Below are positions 1-13,700 of a stretch of 64,000 nt of DNA, one piece after another; the first letter of the stretch is position 1, and the number at the start of each line of letters is the position of its first letter. Origin of the DNA: Hippophae tibetana (taxonomy: Eukaryota; Streptophyta; Magnoliopsida; Rosales; Elaeagnaceae); the NCBI GenBank assembly GCA_037013495.1, contig CM072808.1, positions 45,432,068-45,496,067 of the forward strand, written 5' to 3'. Both the position numbers and the translations under genes were made by a program. Under the pieces are notes generated by a model, which was not told the DNA's origin, searched no databases, and was given only the letters and a program-made list of their open reading frames with translations.

Positions 1-59
1 TTTAAGTTTATTGTTATACCTTTACCTGTAGTATTTGTTAGTAGTTTTTTTCTTTTAGT

Positions 60-2229
60 TCTAGAAGATCTTTCATTTTTTTGGTGTGATGTTCTTTCTT
101 TCCCTCCACCCAAATGCTCGTCATCAAGTTCATTTGTGTCCTTTAGTTATAGGTTTTCTAAGTCTCTATCACCACCACACTATTTATCATTTGATGACAC
201 ATCATCAAGTATCAAAGGATCCTCATCTTCTTTGAGTGCTTTAAGTTTCATATATCTATGTTTAAGTTTATTGTTATATATGATATAAACCTAAGAATTC
301 ATAGCTCAATCGATTTCTTCTTTTTGTATGGATCTAATTAAATCAAACTCAATATTATTAGAAGAGAACAACCTAGTGAGAAATTATTATATTCCAAAAT
401 TAAAATGTTATAACCATAGAGATAAAACCTGGTTAAACATGCTCCAATTACGTTCACATCCCGAGGTCGAGCAAGTGAGATTTAACACTTAAATTGCAAA
501 TCTCTTTAAGCTAGGAGTTTGGTCTTCGTGTAGATTCCACCAAGTAGCTACAAAAGAATAAAATCAAGCTATGTCAAGATGTCATCAAATATGAAAATAA
601 AAAATATGACCACATTCATAAACTGCATACTAAAAATTGAATTTTGAAAATTAATTATTTAAACCAGGTTCTTGAGATTTAAAAATTAATTGTGCTCGTG
701 GAAGGCCAAACAATCCTTTTCTATCTATAAAGTCACCCAATTGGTCATGAGCATTTTGTTTCTCTTCTGGGTTAGCAATCAACTTCTACATACAATTAAA
801 CAGCCCCATTTTAATCTCATAATGGGTAGACATATTACCAAAAAATTGAATTTGTGGGTTCAAGATGTATGTTGCTGCATGCAATCACGGTGTAGTTGAA
901 ATTTCCACTTCTCATCTATAATATCCCAAATCTCCTTATAACTTGCCGCTTCTCCTCCAAGATTTCTTGCTATTTCCTCTTTGGCTTGATCCATAGCACC
1001 TATATAAAACCCATCGCTGGCTTCTTTTCCGAATCAACCAATCTCAACATTGAAACTAAAGGTTTGGTAGTCCTAATGGCATAGACCAAACTACGCCAAA
1101 ATTTGTGATCATTTAGCACAATCTTCTTCTTTCCCTTCTTTTTTGAAAATGAACAGTTTTTCCATTCTTTAGAAACAAACATAGTTTCCAATTTTTCTTT
1201 GGATTGAAGCATGCTTTGCAAACTCAAATATGCAGTAGCAAAACGGGTGGCAGCAGGACGTATCAGCTCTCTTTCTGTTTATTGCCTCATAATTGCCAAA
1301 ACAATTCCATGATTATATATGAAGTTACTCACCTTTTTTGCCTTTAACAATGCGTTCTTATGCTGTGGCAATTCTACAATTCTTTTAAGCATAAGGTCAA
1401 GGCAATGTGCTTCGCAAGGAGTCCAATAGAGGTGTTTTCTCTTATCCATCAGCATTCTTCCTGCAGATTTATAGGCTGATGCATTATCTGTCACTATTTG
1501 CACAACTTTATCCTTTCCTACCTCCTCAACAACATCATCAAGAAGCTTAAATAACATATTTGCATCTTTCACTGCATTCGATGCATCAACACATTTTAGG
1601 AACACAGTTCCTTGAGGATTGTTCACAAGAAAGTTTATCAAGCTTTTTCTTTGAATATCCTTCCAACCATCAGATATTATAGAAACTTTGGTAGCATTCC
1701 AAGTCTTTTTCACGTCACTAACAATCATCTCTGTTGTTTTGACTTCCTCTTTTAATATCCATGTAGTTATATTATGATAGGTAGGAATTTTAAGCCCCCT
1801 GCCATACGAGCCAATGGAAGGATGCACTTTTAATCACGTTAAAAGGAATGCCATTTTCAAATAAGAATTTGCCAATGTCGAAACAAACTTAGTTTCGAGC
1901 TTCCTTTGCATTGAAAATTGGGGTTTGAGGTAAATTGGTTGTATTTCCCTTTTCAGCATCATCATTGCCAATAGGATTTGTCATGAATTTATCCATTGGT
2001 CTTCTAGTTCTCCTATGGCTTTGTGAACTAGAACCTCCAACAATAAGAAAAGGTTGAATTTCTTGATGGCTTGGACTCCTCCAAAATAAGCATCATCATC
2101 AACTAGATTTTCAACATTTTGCTTCCTTAGTTGTTTTGCCTCTTTATTTTCTTCCAAATAGTTCAACATTTTCTCCTTAACTTTAGTAGGTACTTGTTGA
2201 CATGGTGCACTATTTTTGCGAGTATCAAT
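60..2229 (-). pseudogene. hAT-family transposase, central and C-terminal part, decayed
   Basis: Minus-strand translation gives the body of a plant hAT (Ac-like, DUF659 type) transposase in several frames. After the BED-finger remainder (ORF from 2235), the segment 1827-1279 carries the DUF659/RNase-H-like core (SDGWKD, VTDNASAYKSAG, WTPCEAHCLDLML). It continues at 1227-900 with the region ending in a hAT 'AMDQAKE' motif. The C-terminal dimerisation region lies at about 545-430 (WWNLHEDQTPSLKR, then CERNWSMF), followed by an acidic tail towards position 60. Frame changes near 1820 and 1270 and several stops show it is dead. The N-terminal BED finger is found on the far side of an inserted copia element, at 6495-6700. 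Family assignment is from motifs; element ends (terminal inverted repeats) were not identified. Confidence 0.85.
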
Positions 2230-2545
2230 TGTCAATGGACAGCTTTGCTGTGTTCTATTGACAACTTAGCTGTCCATAATAGTTTTGTTGTAATTTGTTA
2301 TCCATATTCATTTAGTTGTCTACATCTGCTGTCCATAGTCATTTTTAGCTGTAAATAATAGTCTATAAACAATTGTTCATAACTGTCCATAGACGGCAAT
2401 CCATGACTGTCCACAACTATCCACAACCATCCACAGTTGTCAATAGACAACTTTGTTGTATTTTGTAAAGTCTATAAATAGAAAGAAATCATAAGACCAA
2501 ATCGTTTGGTCATTTTCATACAACATTCTTGACTTATTTCTGACA
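2230..2545 (+). repeat. 5' LTR of copia element 1
   Basis: A 316-bp direct repeat partner of 6225-6494, with TG...CA ends. The interior is rich in repeated short words of the type CTGTCCATA. The left copy is longer than the right (316 vs 270 bp), so short internal indels have accumulated in this repeat-rich stretch. Confidence 0.9.
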
Positions 2546-2557
2546 TGGTATCAGAGC
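2546..2557 (+). other. Primer-binding site (initiator Met-tRNA type)
   Basis: TGGTATCAGAGC follows the LTR end directly. It is complementary to the 3' end of plant initiator methionine tRNA, the usual copia primer. Confidence 0.88.
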
Positions 2558-2783
2558 TTCTTTGAAAAAAAAGTGTTCTTCGACAATCTCTATTTAAGGT
2601 CATTTTCTCAGTTTCTTTAATTTCGGCATTCTATTTCTAAGGAAATCTTCATTGATATTTCTAACGTTTTCTACTAAACAAGTGTTTTTCGGCAATCTCT
2701 GTTTAAGGTTCTTATCTCGATTTCTTTAATTTTTTGAATATTTCTCGGGTTCCATTTACTTGTAATAGACACTGCACCAGTGT

Positions 2784-3400
2784 GTGTTAAGTTTACAAAA
2801 AAAAAATTACTCTACATGGGTTTTTCAGTTTGAATTTTTCCTCAAGGGAAAAGACCTTTGGAGCCATATTGATGGCACAAATGTTACACCAACATCTGAC
2901 ACTGCCAACTCTAAGGAAATCGTGTCTTCTTCTTCTTGGACTGTGCTTGATGCTCGAATCATGTCTTGACTTCTTAGTTCGGTGGAGTCAATTCATGTGA
3001 AATTATTTGAAGAAAGTTTATCATCAAGACAATGATGCTCATCGCTTTCAGTTGGAACATGCGATTGCCATGTTCCAACATGGTAGTCTTTCCATCCAGG
3101 ATTATTACTTAACATTTTTGACTCTATGGTATGAATATGCTGATTTAGTTACAACAAATGTTCTTGTTGATGCTATATCAACTATTCATAATCTTCACAG
3201 GACTAGTTAGCTTGATCAATTTCTTATGAAATTACGCCCGGAATATGAATCGGTTTGCTCTTCTCTATTGAAAAGATCTCCTATTCCTTCTCTGGATATT
3301 TGTTTTGGTGAGTTACTTCGCGAAGAACATCTTAGTACTCAAGCTATTTCTGGAACAATCGCATGGTAGTTCCATGACGACAACTATGACTTATGTTGCC
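2784..3400 (+). pseudogene. copia gag remnant
   Basis: Two broken reading frames carry gag (UBN2/retrotran_gag type) signatures: KKNYSTWVFQFEFFLKGKDLW, and further on a stretch with QLEHAIAMFQHGSLSIQDYY. Stops separate the pieces. No CCHC knuckle or DSG protease motif is visible before integrase starts, consistent with a deletion. Confidence 0.75.
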
Positions 3401-3525
3401 TAAGGACATGGATCACCTATGCCTTCTAAAAATTTGCAATGTTTCCACTACTTTGACCTATTACACCACTTTATTCAATTCTTTCTATTAAGTCCTTTGC
3501 TTGTAATAATATTCCTGATCTGAGT

Positions 3526-4563
3526 ATGTTGTGCCATCGTCGTTTAGACCATCCCAATACTCAAGTCTTATCTCATATATTGAACTCGGATTTTCTTGGT
3601 AATAAAGAACGTTCTTCTTTACCTTTTGAGTGTGATTCTTGTAAACTTGGTAAAAACAAAACTCTTCCATTTCCTTTGCATGCTAGTAGAGTTTCTCACT
3701 GCTTTGATCTTATTCATAATAATGTTTGGGGACCTTCTCTTATTACTTCACATGAAAAGTTTAAATATTATGTAACTTTCATTGATGATTATAACTGATT
3801 CACTTGGCTTTATTCTCTTCGCTCTAAATTTGAGGTTTTTTGTACTTTCATCGAGTTTTTAGCATATGTTGAAAATAATTTTCTGCAAATATTAAGACAT
3901 CACACACAGATTCTGGTGGTGAATATTTGTCCACTGAGTTTCAGGTATTCTTGGCTTCTAAAGGTATTATCCATCAACGTTCATGTCCTGTTACTCCTCA
4001 ACAAAATGGAGTAGCTGAGCGCAAAAATCGTCATCTTCTTGATATGCTACGTACTCTCTTGTTAGAATCTTCTGTTCCATCCATTTTCTGGGTTGAGGCT
4101 CTAAAAACTGTTACTCACTTGATTAATCATTTACCTTCCCAAGTTTTACACATGAAATCTTCCTATTTTTGCTTGTTTACTAAGCAATCTAATTATGATA
4201 ATCTTCGTATCTTTGATTGTGTATGTTTTGTTCATTTACCACCTCATGAGCGACAAATTATCTGTTCAATCTGTTAGATGTGCATTTTTAGGATATAATG
4301 TGTGTCAAAAGGGATTTGTTTGCTATGATCCTACATTACATCGTATACGCATTTCTAGGAATGTTATTTTCTTTGAAAATCAACATTTTTTTCCTGTGTC
4401 TTATGTGCCCTCTTCTTCTACTGTAGTTCTTCCCTCCTTTGAGCACCAGTTCTTAGCTCTTTCTGAAAACAGTTCTCGCTTCAAAACAGGAAAAGTGTAT
4501 ACAAGACAATCTCGCCCACATTTTCTTCCGATGGCTCACCCGATACCTAATCCTAACATTTAC
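3526..4563 (+). pseudogene. copia integrase region, broken
   Basis: The GAG-pre-integrase motif (LCHRRLDHPNTQ, CDSCKLGK) is followed by the integrase core (FDLIHNNVWGPS, YYVTFIDDY, then PQQNGVAERKNRHLL). The first catalytic aspartate position of the DDE triad reads N (HNNVWG in place of the usual H-x-D). Stops near 3798 and 4277 and a frame change break the frame. Confidence 0.85.
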
Positions 4564-4639
4564 TAGAGTTAGTCAATTGTAGCACCTCCAGAGCTTTTCG
4601 TACGCCGCTCTTCTCGAGTGTCTATACCCCCTGATAGGT

Positions 4640-6217
4640 ATGGTTTTTCTTTTGAAAATTTTATTTCAGCTCTTTCTACTGCATTGTTCAATTTTGATAT
4701 TCTCACATGTTGTCAAGCATGATTGTTGGCACCAAGCTATGCAGGAAGAAATTGCTGCTCTAGAGGCCAATCACACTTGGGACATTGAGTCTTGTCCTTC
4801 CACTAGTTCCTCTGGGTTGCAAATGGGTTTACTCAGTCAAGGTTTGCTCTGATGGAAGTTTGGATTGTTATAAAGCTCGGTTTGTTGTCCTTGGGAACAA
4901 ACAAGAATATGGTGTTAATTATGAGGAGACCTTTGCTCCTGTGGCTAAAATGATTACTGTTTGAACGATTTTAGTTCTTATTGCTTCCAATGATTGGCCA
5001 CTACATCAGATGGATGTTAAGAATGCTTTCCTTCATGGAGATCTTAAAGAATGTATTTATATGAAGCCACCTTCAGGGTTGTTTTTCTTTTCAACATCCA
5101 ATGTGTGTAAACTTTGTCGCTCTCTTTATGGTCTTAAACAAGCTCCACGGGCGTTGTTTGAAAAATTTCGAACCACTTTATTACAATTTTCTTTCACGCA
5201 GAGCAAGTATGACACTTTATTGTTTCTTCGAAAATCAGACATGGGTATTGTTGTCCTTTTGGTTTATGTTGATGATATTGTGATCACTGATTCTGATTCT
5301 ACTTTACTTGTCTAGCTTAAGACACATCTCTCACAATCCTTTCATATGAAGGATCTTGGATCTCTTACATATTTTCTTGGTCTTGAGGTGCATCGTAACC
5401 CCTCTGGTATTTCCCTCAATTAACACAAGTATGCCAGTAATTTGGTGACTATAGTTGAACTGCAAGAAGCTACCTCTGTCGATACTCCCATGGAATTAAA
5501 TATTAAGCTTCGCAAAGAAGAATGTGACTTGTTGATCCCAACTTATATCAGAAATTGGTGGGTAGCCTTGTCTATCTCACCATCACTAGACCATATATTT
5601 CTTTTGCTGTACAACAAGTCAACCAATTTCTCCAGGCTCTTCGTCATCTTCATTTGGTTGCTGTTTGTCGGATTATACGCTATGTTCAGGGCACTTCTGC
5701 CTTTGGTTTATTTTTTCCTTCAGGCAATTCTCTTTGTCTTGTTGCTTATAGTGATGCTGATTGGGCTGGTTGTGTTGATACTCGTCGCTCCATCATTGGT
5801 TGGTGCATGTTCTTAGGTGATGCATTGATCTATTGGAAGAGTAAGAAGCAAGACAGAGTTTCTAAGTCATCTACAGAATCTGAGTATTGAGCAATGTCTC
5901 TTGCTTGTTTCGAAATTATTTGACTTCGAGGTTTGCTAGCTGAGTTAGACTTCTCTGAGACTGATCCTGCACCTTTACATCCCGATAATACAAGTGCTAT
6001 TCAGTTTACGGCCAATCCTGTCTGTCATGAGCGCACAAAACATATTGAAATCGACTGTCACTCTATCCGTGAAACCTTTGATGCTCATGTTATCACTCTT
6101 TCACATATTTCTAATGAACTACAAATTGCTGATATCTTCACCAAGTCTCTCACTCGTCATCAACATTGCTTCCTAAGTCACAAATTGATACTTGTTGATC
6201 AATCCGCATCAATTTGA
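4640..6217 (+). pseudogene. copia reverse transcriptase-RNase H, broken
   Basis: RVT_2 motifs appear in order: [40 protein letters not shown] and the catalytic YVDDIVIT. RNase H follows (SDADWAGCVDTRRS, STESEY), ending with TKHIEID and ADIFTKSLT. At least four stops or frameshifts interrupt it (for example at 4852, 5315 and 5890). Confidence 0.87.
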
Positions 6218-6224
6218 GGGGGGT

Positions 6225-6494
6225 TGTCAATGGACAGCTTAGCTGTCAAGCTGTCCGTAACAGTTTTGTTGTCCATATTCATTTAGTTGTCCACAACTGC
6301 TGTCCATAATCATATTTAGCTGTAAATAACTGTTCATAAACAACTATTCATAGCTGTCCATAGACAACAATCCATGGTTGTATACAACTGTTCATAGACA
6401 GTTTTGTTGTATTTTGTAAAGTTTATAAATAGAAAAAAATCATAAGATCAAATCATAGTCATTTTCATACCACATTCTTGACTTATTTCTGACA
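6225..6494 (+). repeat. 3' LTR of copia element 1
   Basis: A 270-bp copy of the 5' LTR, preceded by the polypurine tract at 6215-6224. Confidence 0.9.
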
Positions 6495-6700
6495 CCAATA
6501 AGGTGGTCCTTTAATCTAGCAACCTCTCCCTTTGTATCCGTCATGTAAAACTTACACTTCAAGTACTTATAGTTTTTTCCATGCTTATCTTCTGGAGTAG
6601 GAAGTTCAATGGCATATTCCCAAGCAGATCCTTCGTTGAACAAGACATTGAAACTGGGTGCAATATTAATATAAAACAAGATTATAAACACAGTGTCATA
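6495..6700 (-). pseudogene. hAT transposase, N-terminal BED zinc-finger part
   Basis: The minus strand reads a BED-type finger segment (SAWEYAIELPTPEDK, then KYLKCKF and ARLKDHLIG) that is the missing N-terminus of the transposase at 60-2229. The second cysteine of the expected C-x2-C pair is a tyrosine here (CKFY), so the finger is damaged. The reading breaks off exactly at the copia insertion point; the frame resumes at 2229 on the other side of that element with TRKNSAPCQQVP, the usual continuation of BED-hAT proteins. Confidence 0.8.
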
Positions 6701-7506
6701 AACAAGACAAACATGAAATAGTAGATAGAAAATAGTTAGAAAATAACAATATTGAGTCATAGACATCAATAAATAAAATGATATTCAAGATTTTAGATAA
6801 AAGAAATGAAAAAAAATGTAGAATAAGAAGAATAAGATAGTCAAAATATCATATAAAAGAAAGGGGGAAAAATAGTAAAAGAAGAAGATAACTGACTTGA
6901 TGAAGCAATGTCTTTTCTTTCTTTTGTAAATGCTATGATCAAATATATAAACAAAGCAAAGAAACAAATTTTTTAGATGTTCAGAATATCAGAATGTTAG
7001 AGTCAGATAAAAGAAAGGGAAAAAATTGAAGAAGAGGAAGTTATTCAGATGAAAGAAAGGAAAAAAAAAGTAGAAGTAGAAGAAGATATTCACAGAAAAA
7101 GAAAGGAAAAAAATAGCAGAAGAAGAAGAAGTCCTTTCTATCTTCACTTCTTTATTTGCTATCTATTTATTAATTGGATGAGGCGTTTGCCTCGAGGCCT
7201 CCATCAACCGTCTCACCTCAAGGCGGCGTCTCAGTGTGTTTTAATTTTACAGTTATGTTGATAAGGTGATATTTTTAGTGCTCAAGGAGAACAAAAGGCA
7301 TTATTCTTTGCTCTTCACCACATCACTCCATTATCATATCAAACACTTGGGCCTAGTTTCGGTAATATTATTTCAGAAGCTCTTTTTCCAATGCCTAGCA
7401 GCCTAGGTGAATTTTATTGGACCTTTTTTTAATTTTTTCCCCATCTATTACCCAATAGGAGACTACAATAATACCAAATGGGTCCTTTGTTTTTTCCTTT
7501 CCTTTC

Positions 7507-7554
<48 letters not shown>

Positions 7555-7798
7555 TTTTGAGGTGGGTTAATTATTTCTAGGACTATCTTAATGAGAAATT
7601 TGTTAATGCCTACAGCTTAATTCAACATTTGCTTCTTCTTCCTTTTTTCGCTTGACAAGGCTTTTATTTGATTTCAACAAATAATTTGGTTCAAAGATCT
7701 GCTTCAGAATTAATTTATCCTGATTTTTACAATATCAGCTTTTTCTTTGTTCTTATAACAAGTTATCATTATGTGATACAATTTCTTGATACATCCAG
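6700..7798. other. Non-coding stretch left of the first REV1 exon: AG-rich then TA microsatellite
   Basis: From 6780 to 7130 the + strand is strongly purine-rich (AGAAGAAG, AAAGGAAAAAA). At 7170-7235 there is a GC-richer patch with short inverted words (GAGGC...GCCTC). A (TA)n microsatellite runs 7516-7552. No exon is recognisable here, so this is read as the 5' flank of the hAT element followed by REV1 intron sequence, ending in the acceptor CATCCAG at 7798. Confidence 0.6.
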
Positions 7799-10700
7799 GA
7801 GTCTCTCGAAAAGGATTTTGGAAGGAAAACCGGGGAGATGTTATGGAATTACAGTAGAGGGATAGATAATCGGCTCATTGGAATGATTCAGGTTTGGCTA
7901 ATAACAGGACCTGTGCAAGCTTGTAAAAATTTTCCATCAAATAATGTCACGCATACATAATTGAAGAAAGCTATACTAGATTTATCAGCTTTTTTCCTAG
8001 GTTGCATTAATAAGCACGCTAAATAATAGGACTAGATTGTTTTGTTTGCATGATCTGTAATATTTATGCCAAGGGCTTTTTACCATCTAAATGCAATAAT
8101 GGGTTGTTCTAGTGTCAAACAATAGGAGTAATCCATCTATAAAAATATCATTTTTTTTTGTTTTAATCCAGTATCTCATTTCCGTTTATTTTGTCTCGTT
8201 ATTTTTTCATGGGATACCCATATTCCTAAATTTTGTGTATGTGATTTGCAGGAAAGCAAGTCCATAGGTGCTGAAGTAAATTGGGGTGTGAGGTTTAAGG
8301 ACTCAAAAGATGTTAGTATTTTGATGCTTTTAGGAAGCTCAAGTCTTATACTTTATTAACCTATAGGAAATTGAACAGTTGATACAATGACACTTCTATT
8401 TTTCAGAGTAAAATGTTTCTTTCAAATCTTTGCAAGGAGGTTTCTTTGCGCTTGCAAGGATGTGGAATGCAGGGCCGCACTTTTACTTTAAAGGTACATA
8501 TATATGTAATGACGGGATGCTCCGATGATAAATCTATAATTGAGTTGGATTCTGTATTTTTTTTCCTTTGATAAAGTTCCCTGAGGTTGTATTATTTATT
8601 GATTCTTTATTTGTTAAGTCTCCCAACTTGACTATTTTAAAACCGAGAACTTTATCTCATGTGGTTTATTGTGCAGCTTAAAAAGAGGCGAAAAGGTGCA
8701 GAAGAGCCTCAGAAGTATATGGGTTGTGGAGATTGTGAAAACTTGAGCCACTCCCTAACTGTAATTACATCATGACCTATTTTCCTTTTCTAATAACATA
8801 TATGCATGATGAGGGCACATAGAATCGGTTTTAGATGGAAACCATTCTGGTTTGAGTTTTGAGATTTAAGATTTGGATACTTTGTGCTAGTACAGGTTCC
8901 CATGGCTACTGATGATGTGGAAGTGCTGCAACGAATAGCAAAACAACTGTTTGGAATTTTCAGAATAGGTAATATAGATGCTTCTCAATATGTCTGATTT
9001 CTCTGATAACTGTTGCTAACTTGATCATAAATATTTATTTAGATGTTAAGGAGATTAGGGGTCTTGGCCTGCAAGTTTCAAGACTTGAGAGTTCCGATTC
9101 TTGCAAGCAAGGTAAGTTTGACAATATAGGATATGGCCTACTATGGTTTCCTTCAAGTTTCACATAATCTCAGCAGCATTATATCTGCCGTGCATTTCCA
9201 TGCTCTCTCTCTTACACAGTCTCTATGTTAATAGAGATTTGTCTTGTACTTCCACTGTGCATACCTTTGCCACATAGCTCAAACAGTCCAATGTGGCCAC
9301 TGACTGTTTGCTTGCAGGGATAGGAAATAATACTTTGAAATCATGGCTCATATCTACCTCAGCAAGCCCTGATGAAGAATTCGTACCTAAGGATATATCT
9401 AGGGAGAAAGAAATTTCAGGTACTGCTTACTTTATCTTCTATGCATGCAGCAGTCAATTATTTTACAATTCAGTGTTGATATTATTTCTAGTTGTTATGA
9501 TATGCAGATATGGATCATCTTTCTAATCTGTTTAGACCAATGCTTTGCATGACGTGGATTGATTTTTCTTTTACTAGGTTTATTTTGCTTCCAATATATT
9601 GCACTTGTAATTTTTCATTTAATACTTTCGTAACCAAAAAACAGTACCATTAGTTGTCACGCCTCAAAAATATCAGGACATGATTAGGAAAATTAAATGA
9701 GAAATAATAGCATAAGATCTGATAATACATGAACATAATAAAGTCGGATAGAATTTAGATAATTATAACATGAGTGGAGACTTAGAACAACAGGAATATA
9801 AATAAAACACTACAAAATTTGTTCTATTAAATTCCAAGAATTCACCAAATATGTAATATAAAAACTATTGAAAGGTAAGCCTATAGAGTCATTAAGTTAA
9901 AAGAGAACAATTATATATAATTAAGGGGTAATATTTGAACTTACCTTGTGAAAGATCAATAAAAAAGTAAGTGGGTTCTTAGCATTTAAGTAAATTCAAA
10001 GATTCTTGAGGAAAATGATATGAGTGAAAATCAAATCAATGAGCCTAATCAAAGGAAATGACACATCAGAATAAGGCCTGGAATGGGAATCTATGCATGA
10101 TTTTCTAATCATCATCGTTGTTTTGGAATATGTTGAGGTAGTGTGCTAGGTGGATCCTTGCCAAAAAAAAAAATTCTAATATACATGATATCTTTAGTCT
10201 CAACTCGAAAACAAGGCAAGATGACTTAATTACCAAATTTAGGTGAAAGAGTGTCAGAGTTGGGAATTAATTACTTAGATTACTTGCAAGTTTTATTTTT
10301 CCCCTCTCTTCCCCTCTCTTCCCCTCTGTTGTCTTTAAACAAGAACAGTCAAACAGAAGTTTCATTGAAACATTATAGTAAAAACTTTGGAACTTCTACT
10401 TATATTACATGTATGCTTTTATATGAATGCTATATGCTGTTTAAGATTGATATATTCAAGGATGAGCTAGAATTTTATCTCCTTCAATTTATCATCTTGC
10501 AGATGGAAATGATCTGAGTACTAATAAAAGTTTATATCAATCATGTGGAAATAAAGTTAGCATTCAAGAATTAGGAGGAAGTTATCAATCTAGTGGTGAA
10601 TCTTCTCGTAACCGGGTTTCTGCACCACCACCTATATCTCATCTTGATTTTAGAGTTGTAGAGAGTCTTCCGGCAGAGGTTTTTTCAGAACTTAATGAAG

Positions 10701-13700
10701 TTTATGGAGGAAGATTAGTTGATTTTGTTGGTAAAATTAAGGGCAAAAGTGAAAGTCCTAGCAGTGATTTATTACATAAACCAGTAGAAGGTGAGGCTTT
10801 TCTTCTTGTTATAGCTGACGCTACTGCTCAGAACACCTAATTTGTTTTTTGGGCTCTGTCTACCTAGGTGTAATTAACAAGGGAGAAGTACCCGTTTTTA
10901 ATGATGCGGCCTCTGTAAACGCAATATTGAAAGATGAAAAGGTAACTTTCTAAACTTTTTTTTAGAATGTAGCATATATATACACATATATTGTAATGCA
11001 AAAGGCAAAACATTCATGGGTTGTTAACTTTGTTTTATTATTTTATAATCCATTGTACATCGAGATTTTATACTGAATATAAAATCAGTGAGGGACCCAT
11101 AATTTTCATCGAGAGAGGGGTACCTTTATGCTGAAAATAGCCTAGGTCACATGTTAAAAGAAAAAAAGAAGTTTTATTCTTTTAATTACATGTTAAGAAT
11201 TTTGAAGGCATGTTCACCATCGACATTAGTATCTGTTCAGAGGCGGACCCAATTTGGTATAGGGGCAACCATCCAATGATCTAAGTAGTACTCACACTAA
11301 AAAATTGATAGAGAAGTTGATGGAACGCTAACATGAGGCCCACATATAAGAATTACAGGGGCATTATGGTCTCTGTTATTCTTCTGTGCCATTTTAATCT
11401 TAGGGGCTTATACCCAATGAACCCTGCTATAATTGAAATCACCAAGATGCTTGTCACTTGATAAAATGGTACAAATTATGCGAAGACACAACCACACCCA
11501 TGAATTTTTAATATGCTTACAAGTACGTTTCACCAACTACTCCATTCATTTTATTTACAGAAGTTGGGAAATGCAACTGGTTGAAATGAATTGAAAAGGG
11601 AAAATAATAAATTGGTACTAAAATAGAAAATAAATTGTAAAATTACAACGTGGACGGTATATTTAGCGGTAAATGAGATGTAACCCTAACAATACACTTT
11701 TACTATTCTCTATAATGCAAAAACAAAATATGTTATTGTTAAAATTGTGTCGATGTAACTATGCTTACAAGTAAGGTCGAACCCACTGTTTGCAGAGGAT
11801 CGTTGACAATTTTACTTCTAATTACTTTAGTGAGTTAAGTAAACTTAGCTAAAGGGTGGTTTTGGGTTATTATGAAAACGAAAATAGTATACAACAATAA
11901 AGGTAAATTGCACAAGGAGGATGAGAGATATGTGATCATGGGACTATACTCACCACTAATCTACAATTCAATTAATCATGTCATGAATCAAAATTAGTTT
12001 CTCAAGACTTAAATCACTTTCATAATTTAAAATCCTTTTTGAATTCTTAAATTTAACTTTAAAAATTTAGGTCTACTTAAGGCTACCTACATTTTCTTAC
12101 CATAGAATTGATTAATAATACAATTATTAGTCTAACTTAAATCTTGAACAACCTAGAGGTACATTTACTAAATTTAATTTATTCATTGTATTAGGATCTA
12201 AAAATTTAATAACTAAATTAGGTAAGATTAAAATCATTGATAACCTTTAACCTAAGCATTCAATCCTATTTATAGCAAAAGCTATAAGGTTCTACTTTGA
12301 ATAAAGATATTAGTAATTACAGGCTAATACCTTAAACTAGCAATAAACATATCCATTCAATAAACTAATTGTATACTCTAGTTCATAATATGTATAGTTT
12401 TGACATTCAAGTATAAAATTGAATACATCAAGAATTAAGAATCGAAACTAAAATAATTCATAATATTAAACTAATTAAACCATAGCGTAAGGCTTTGAAT
12501 TGCTAACAATCACATTATTGAATTATCTAGACATATATTCTACAAGAATCAACATTATTTCCATGAAAACTATAAAGAAGAGGATTAAGAAAAACTTATG
12601 AAAAGTAGAGGATGAAGCCAGTTTAACCCAATCTTCAATCTTTAATCTTCTCATCAAATCTCCTCCAAAATTTGCTCTTGGTGTGCGCTTTGATCTCCCT
12701 TAGTCCTTGTATCTTTGATTTTGATCGAAGTTCGATTGATCAAGTACCTGTTTTTGTTCTAAACACATTTTTGTCTCTTTTTACTCGTCGGCCCTAAACA
12801 CCTATTTAACACAAAATAAACACATAAAACGCATAGGAATAATAATTCATTATAAATATGGAGTTGACACCAATTAGAGAGACTTGAGACACCTAAAGCT
12901 AATAAGATTTCAAATGAATCAGGAAACATGTGGGGGTGAAACTTGTCAAAATATATTTTTCTGTTCTAAATTTCCTGTACAAGAGTATCAGTATTTGTAT
13001 ATTGTAAAACTCAGAATTCACTCCTCTTATTTTCATTCAAAGACACTACCTATTTATATACAAAGTTAGGGACACTCTTAGGTGATATACACCTAATACA
13101 CACCTAATACACACCTAATTCACAACTAATCATCTTTAACACTCCCCCTCAAGTTGGAGCATAGATATTAATCATGCCCAACTTGTTACAAAGATAATCA
13201 ACCCGAATCCCACTTAAAGCTTTCGTGAAGATATCTCCTAGTTGTTCTCCAGTCTTTATATATCCTGTAGAAATCAAACCTTGCTGAATTTTCTCGCGAA
13301 CAAAATGACAATAAATTTCAATGTGTTTAGTTCGCTCATGAAACACAGGATTAGAAGCAATATGAAGAGCAGTTTGGTTATCACACCACAATTTCGTTGG
13401 TACTGAAGTTTTAAGACCTACTTCATCCAAGAGCTGATATATCCATATTATCTCAGACGTAGATTGTGCCATAGCCCTATATTCTGACTCTACACTCGAT
13501 CGTGATACAACATTTTGATTCTTTTTTTTCATGAGACCAAATTTCCTCCAATGAAAATACAATAGCCTGATGTGGATCTTCTATCCACTTTGGATCCTGC
13601 CCAATCTGCATCTGAAAAATATTCAATATGAGTGTGTCCATGATTTGCATACAAGATACCACGTCCAGGTGCTCCTTTCAAGTAACACAAAATTTGTTCT

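Larger units (their letters stand above)
2230..6494 (+). mobile_element. Ty1-copia LTR retrotransposon inserted in the hAT transposase
   Basis: A complete but degenerate element: 5' LTR 2230-2545, primer-binding site at 2546, gag remnant, integrase, reverse transcriptase, RNase H, a purine tract (TGAGGGGGG) and 3' LTR 6225-6494. Both LTRs begin TGTCAATGGACAGC and end TTATTTCTGACA. Flanking 5-mers are TCAAT on the left and CCAAT on the right, a 5-bp target duplication with one change. The order integrase-RT-RNase H places it in copia. Many frameshifts and stops, and the protease/zinc-knuckle segment between about 3400 and 3520 appears deleted. It is non-autonomous. Confidence 0.93.

Noticed and set aside
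1-700. Possible REV1 upstream exons at the left edge
   Set aside because: The minus strand here carries hAT dimerisation motifs; no palm-domain or BRCT motif was found on the plus strand.
10251-10517. Open frame of 88 codons before the REV1 exon at 10503
   Set aside because: Ends in an intron acceptor region; REV1 reads through the exon in a different frame and the ORF has no domain.
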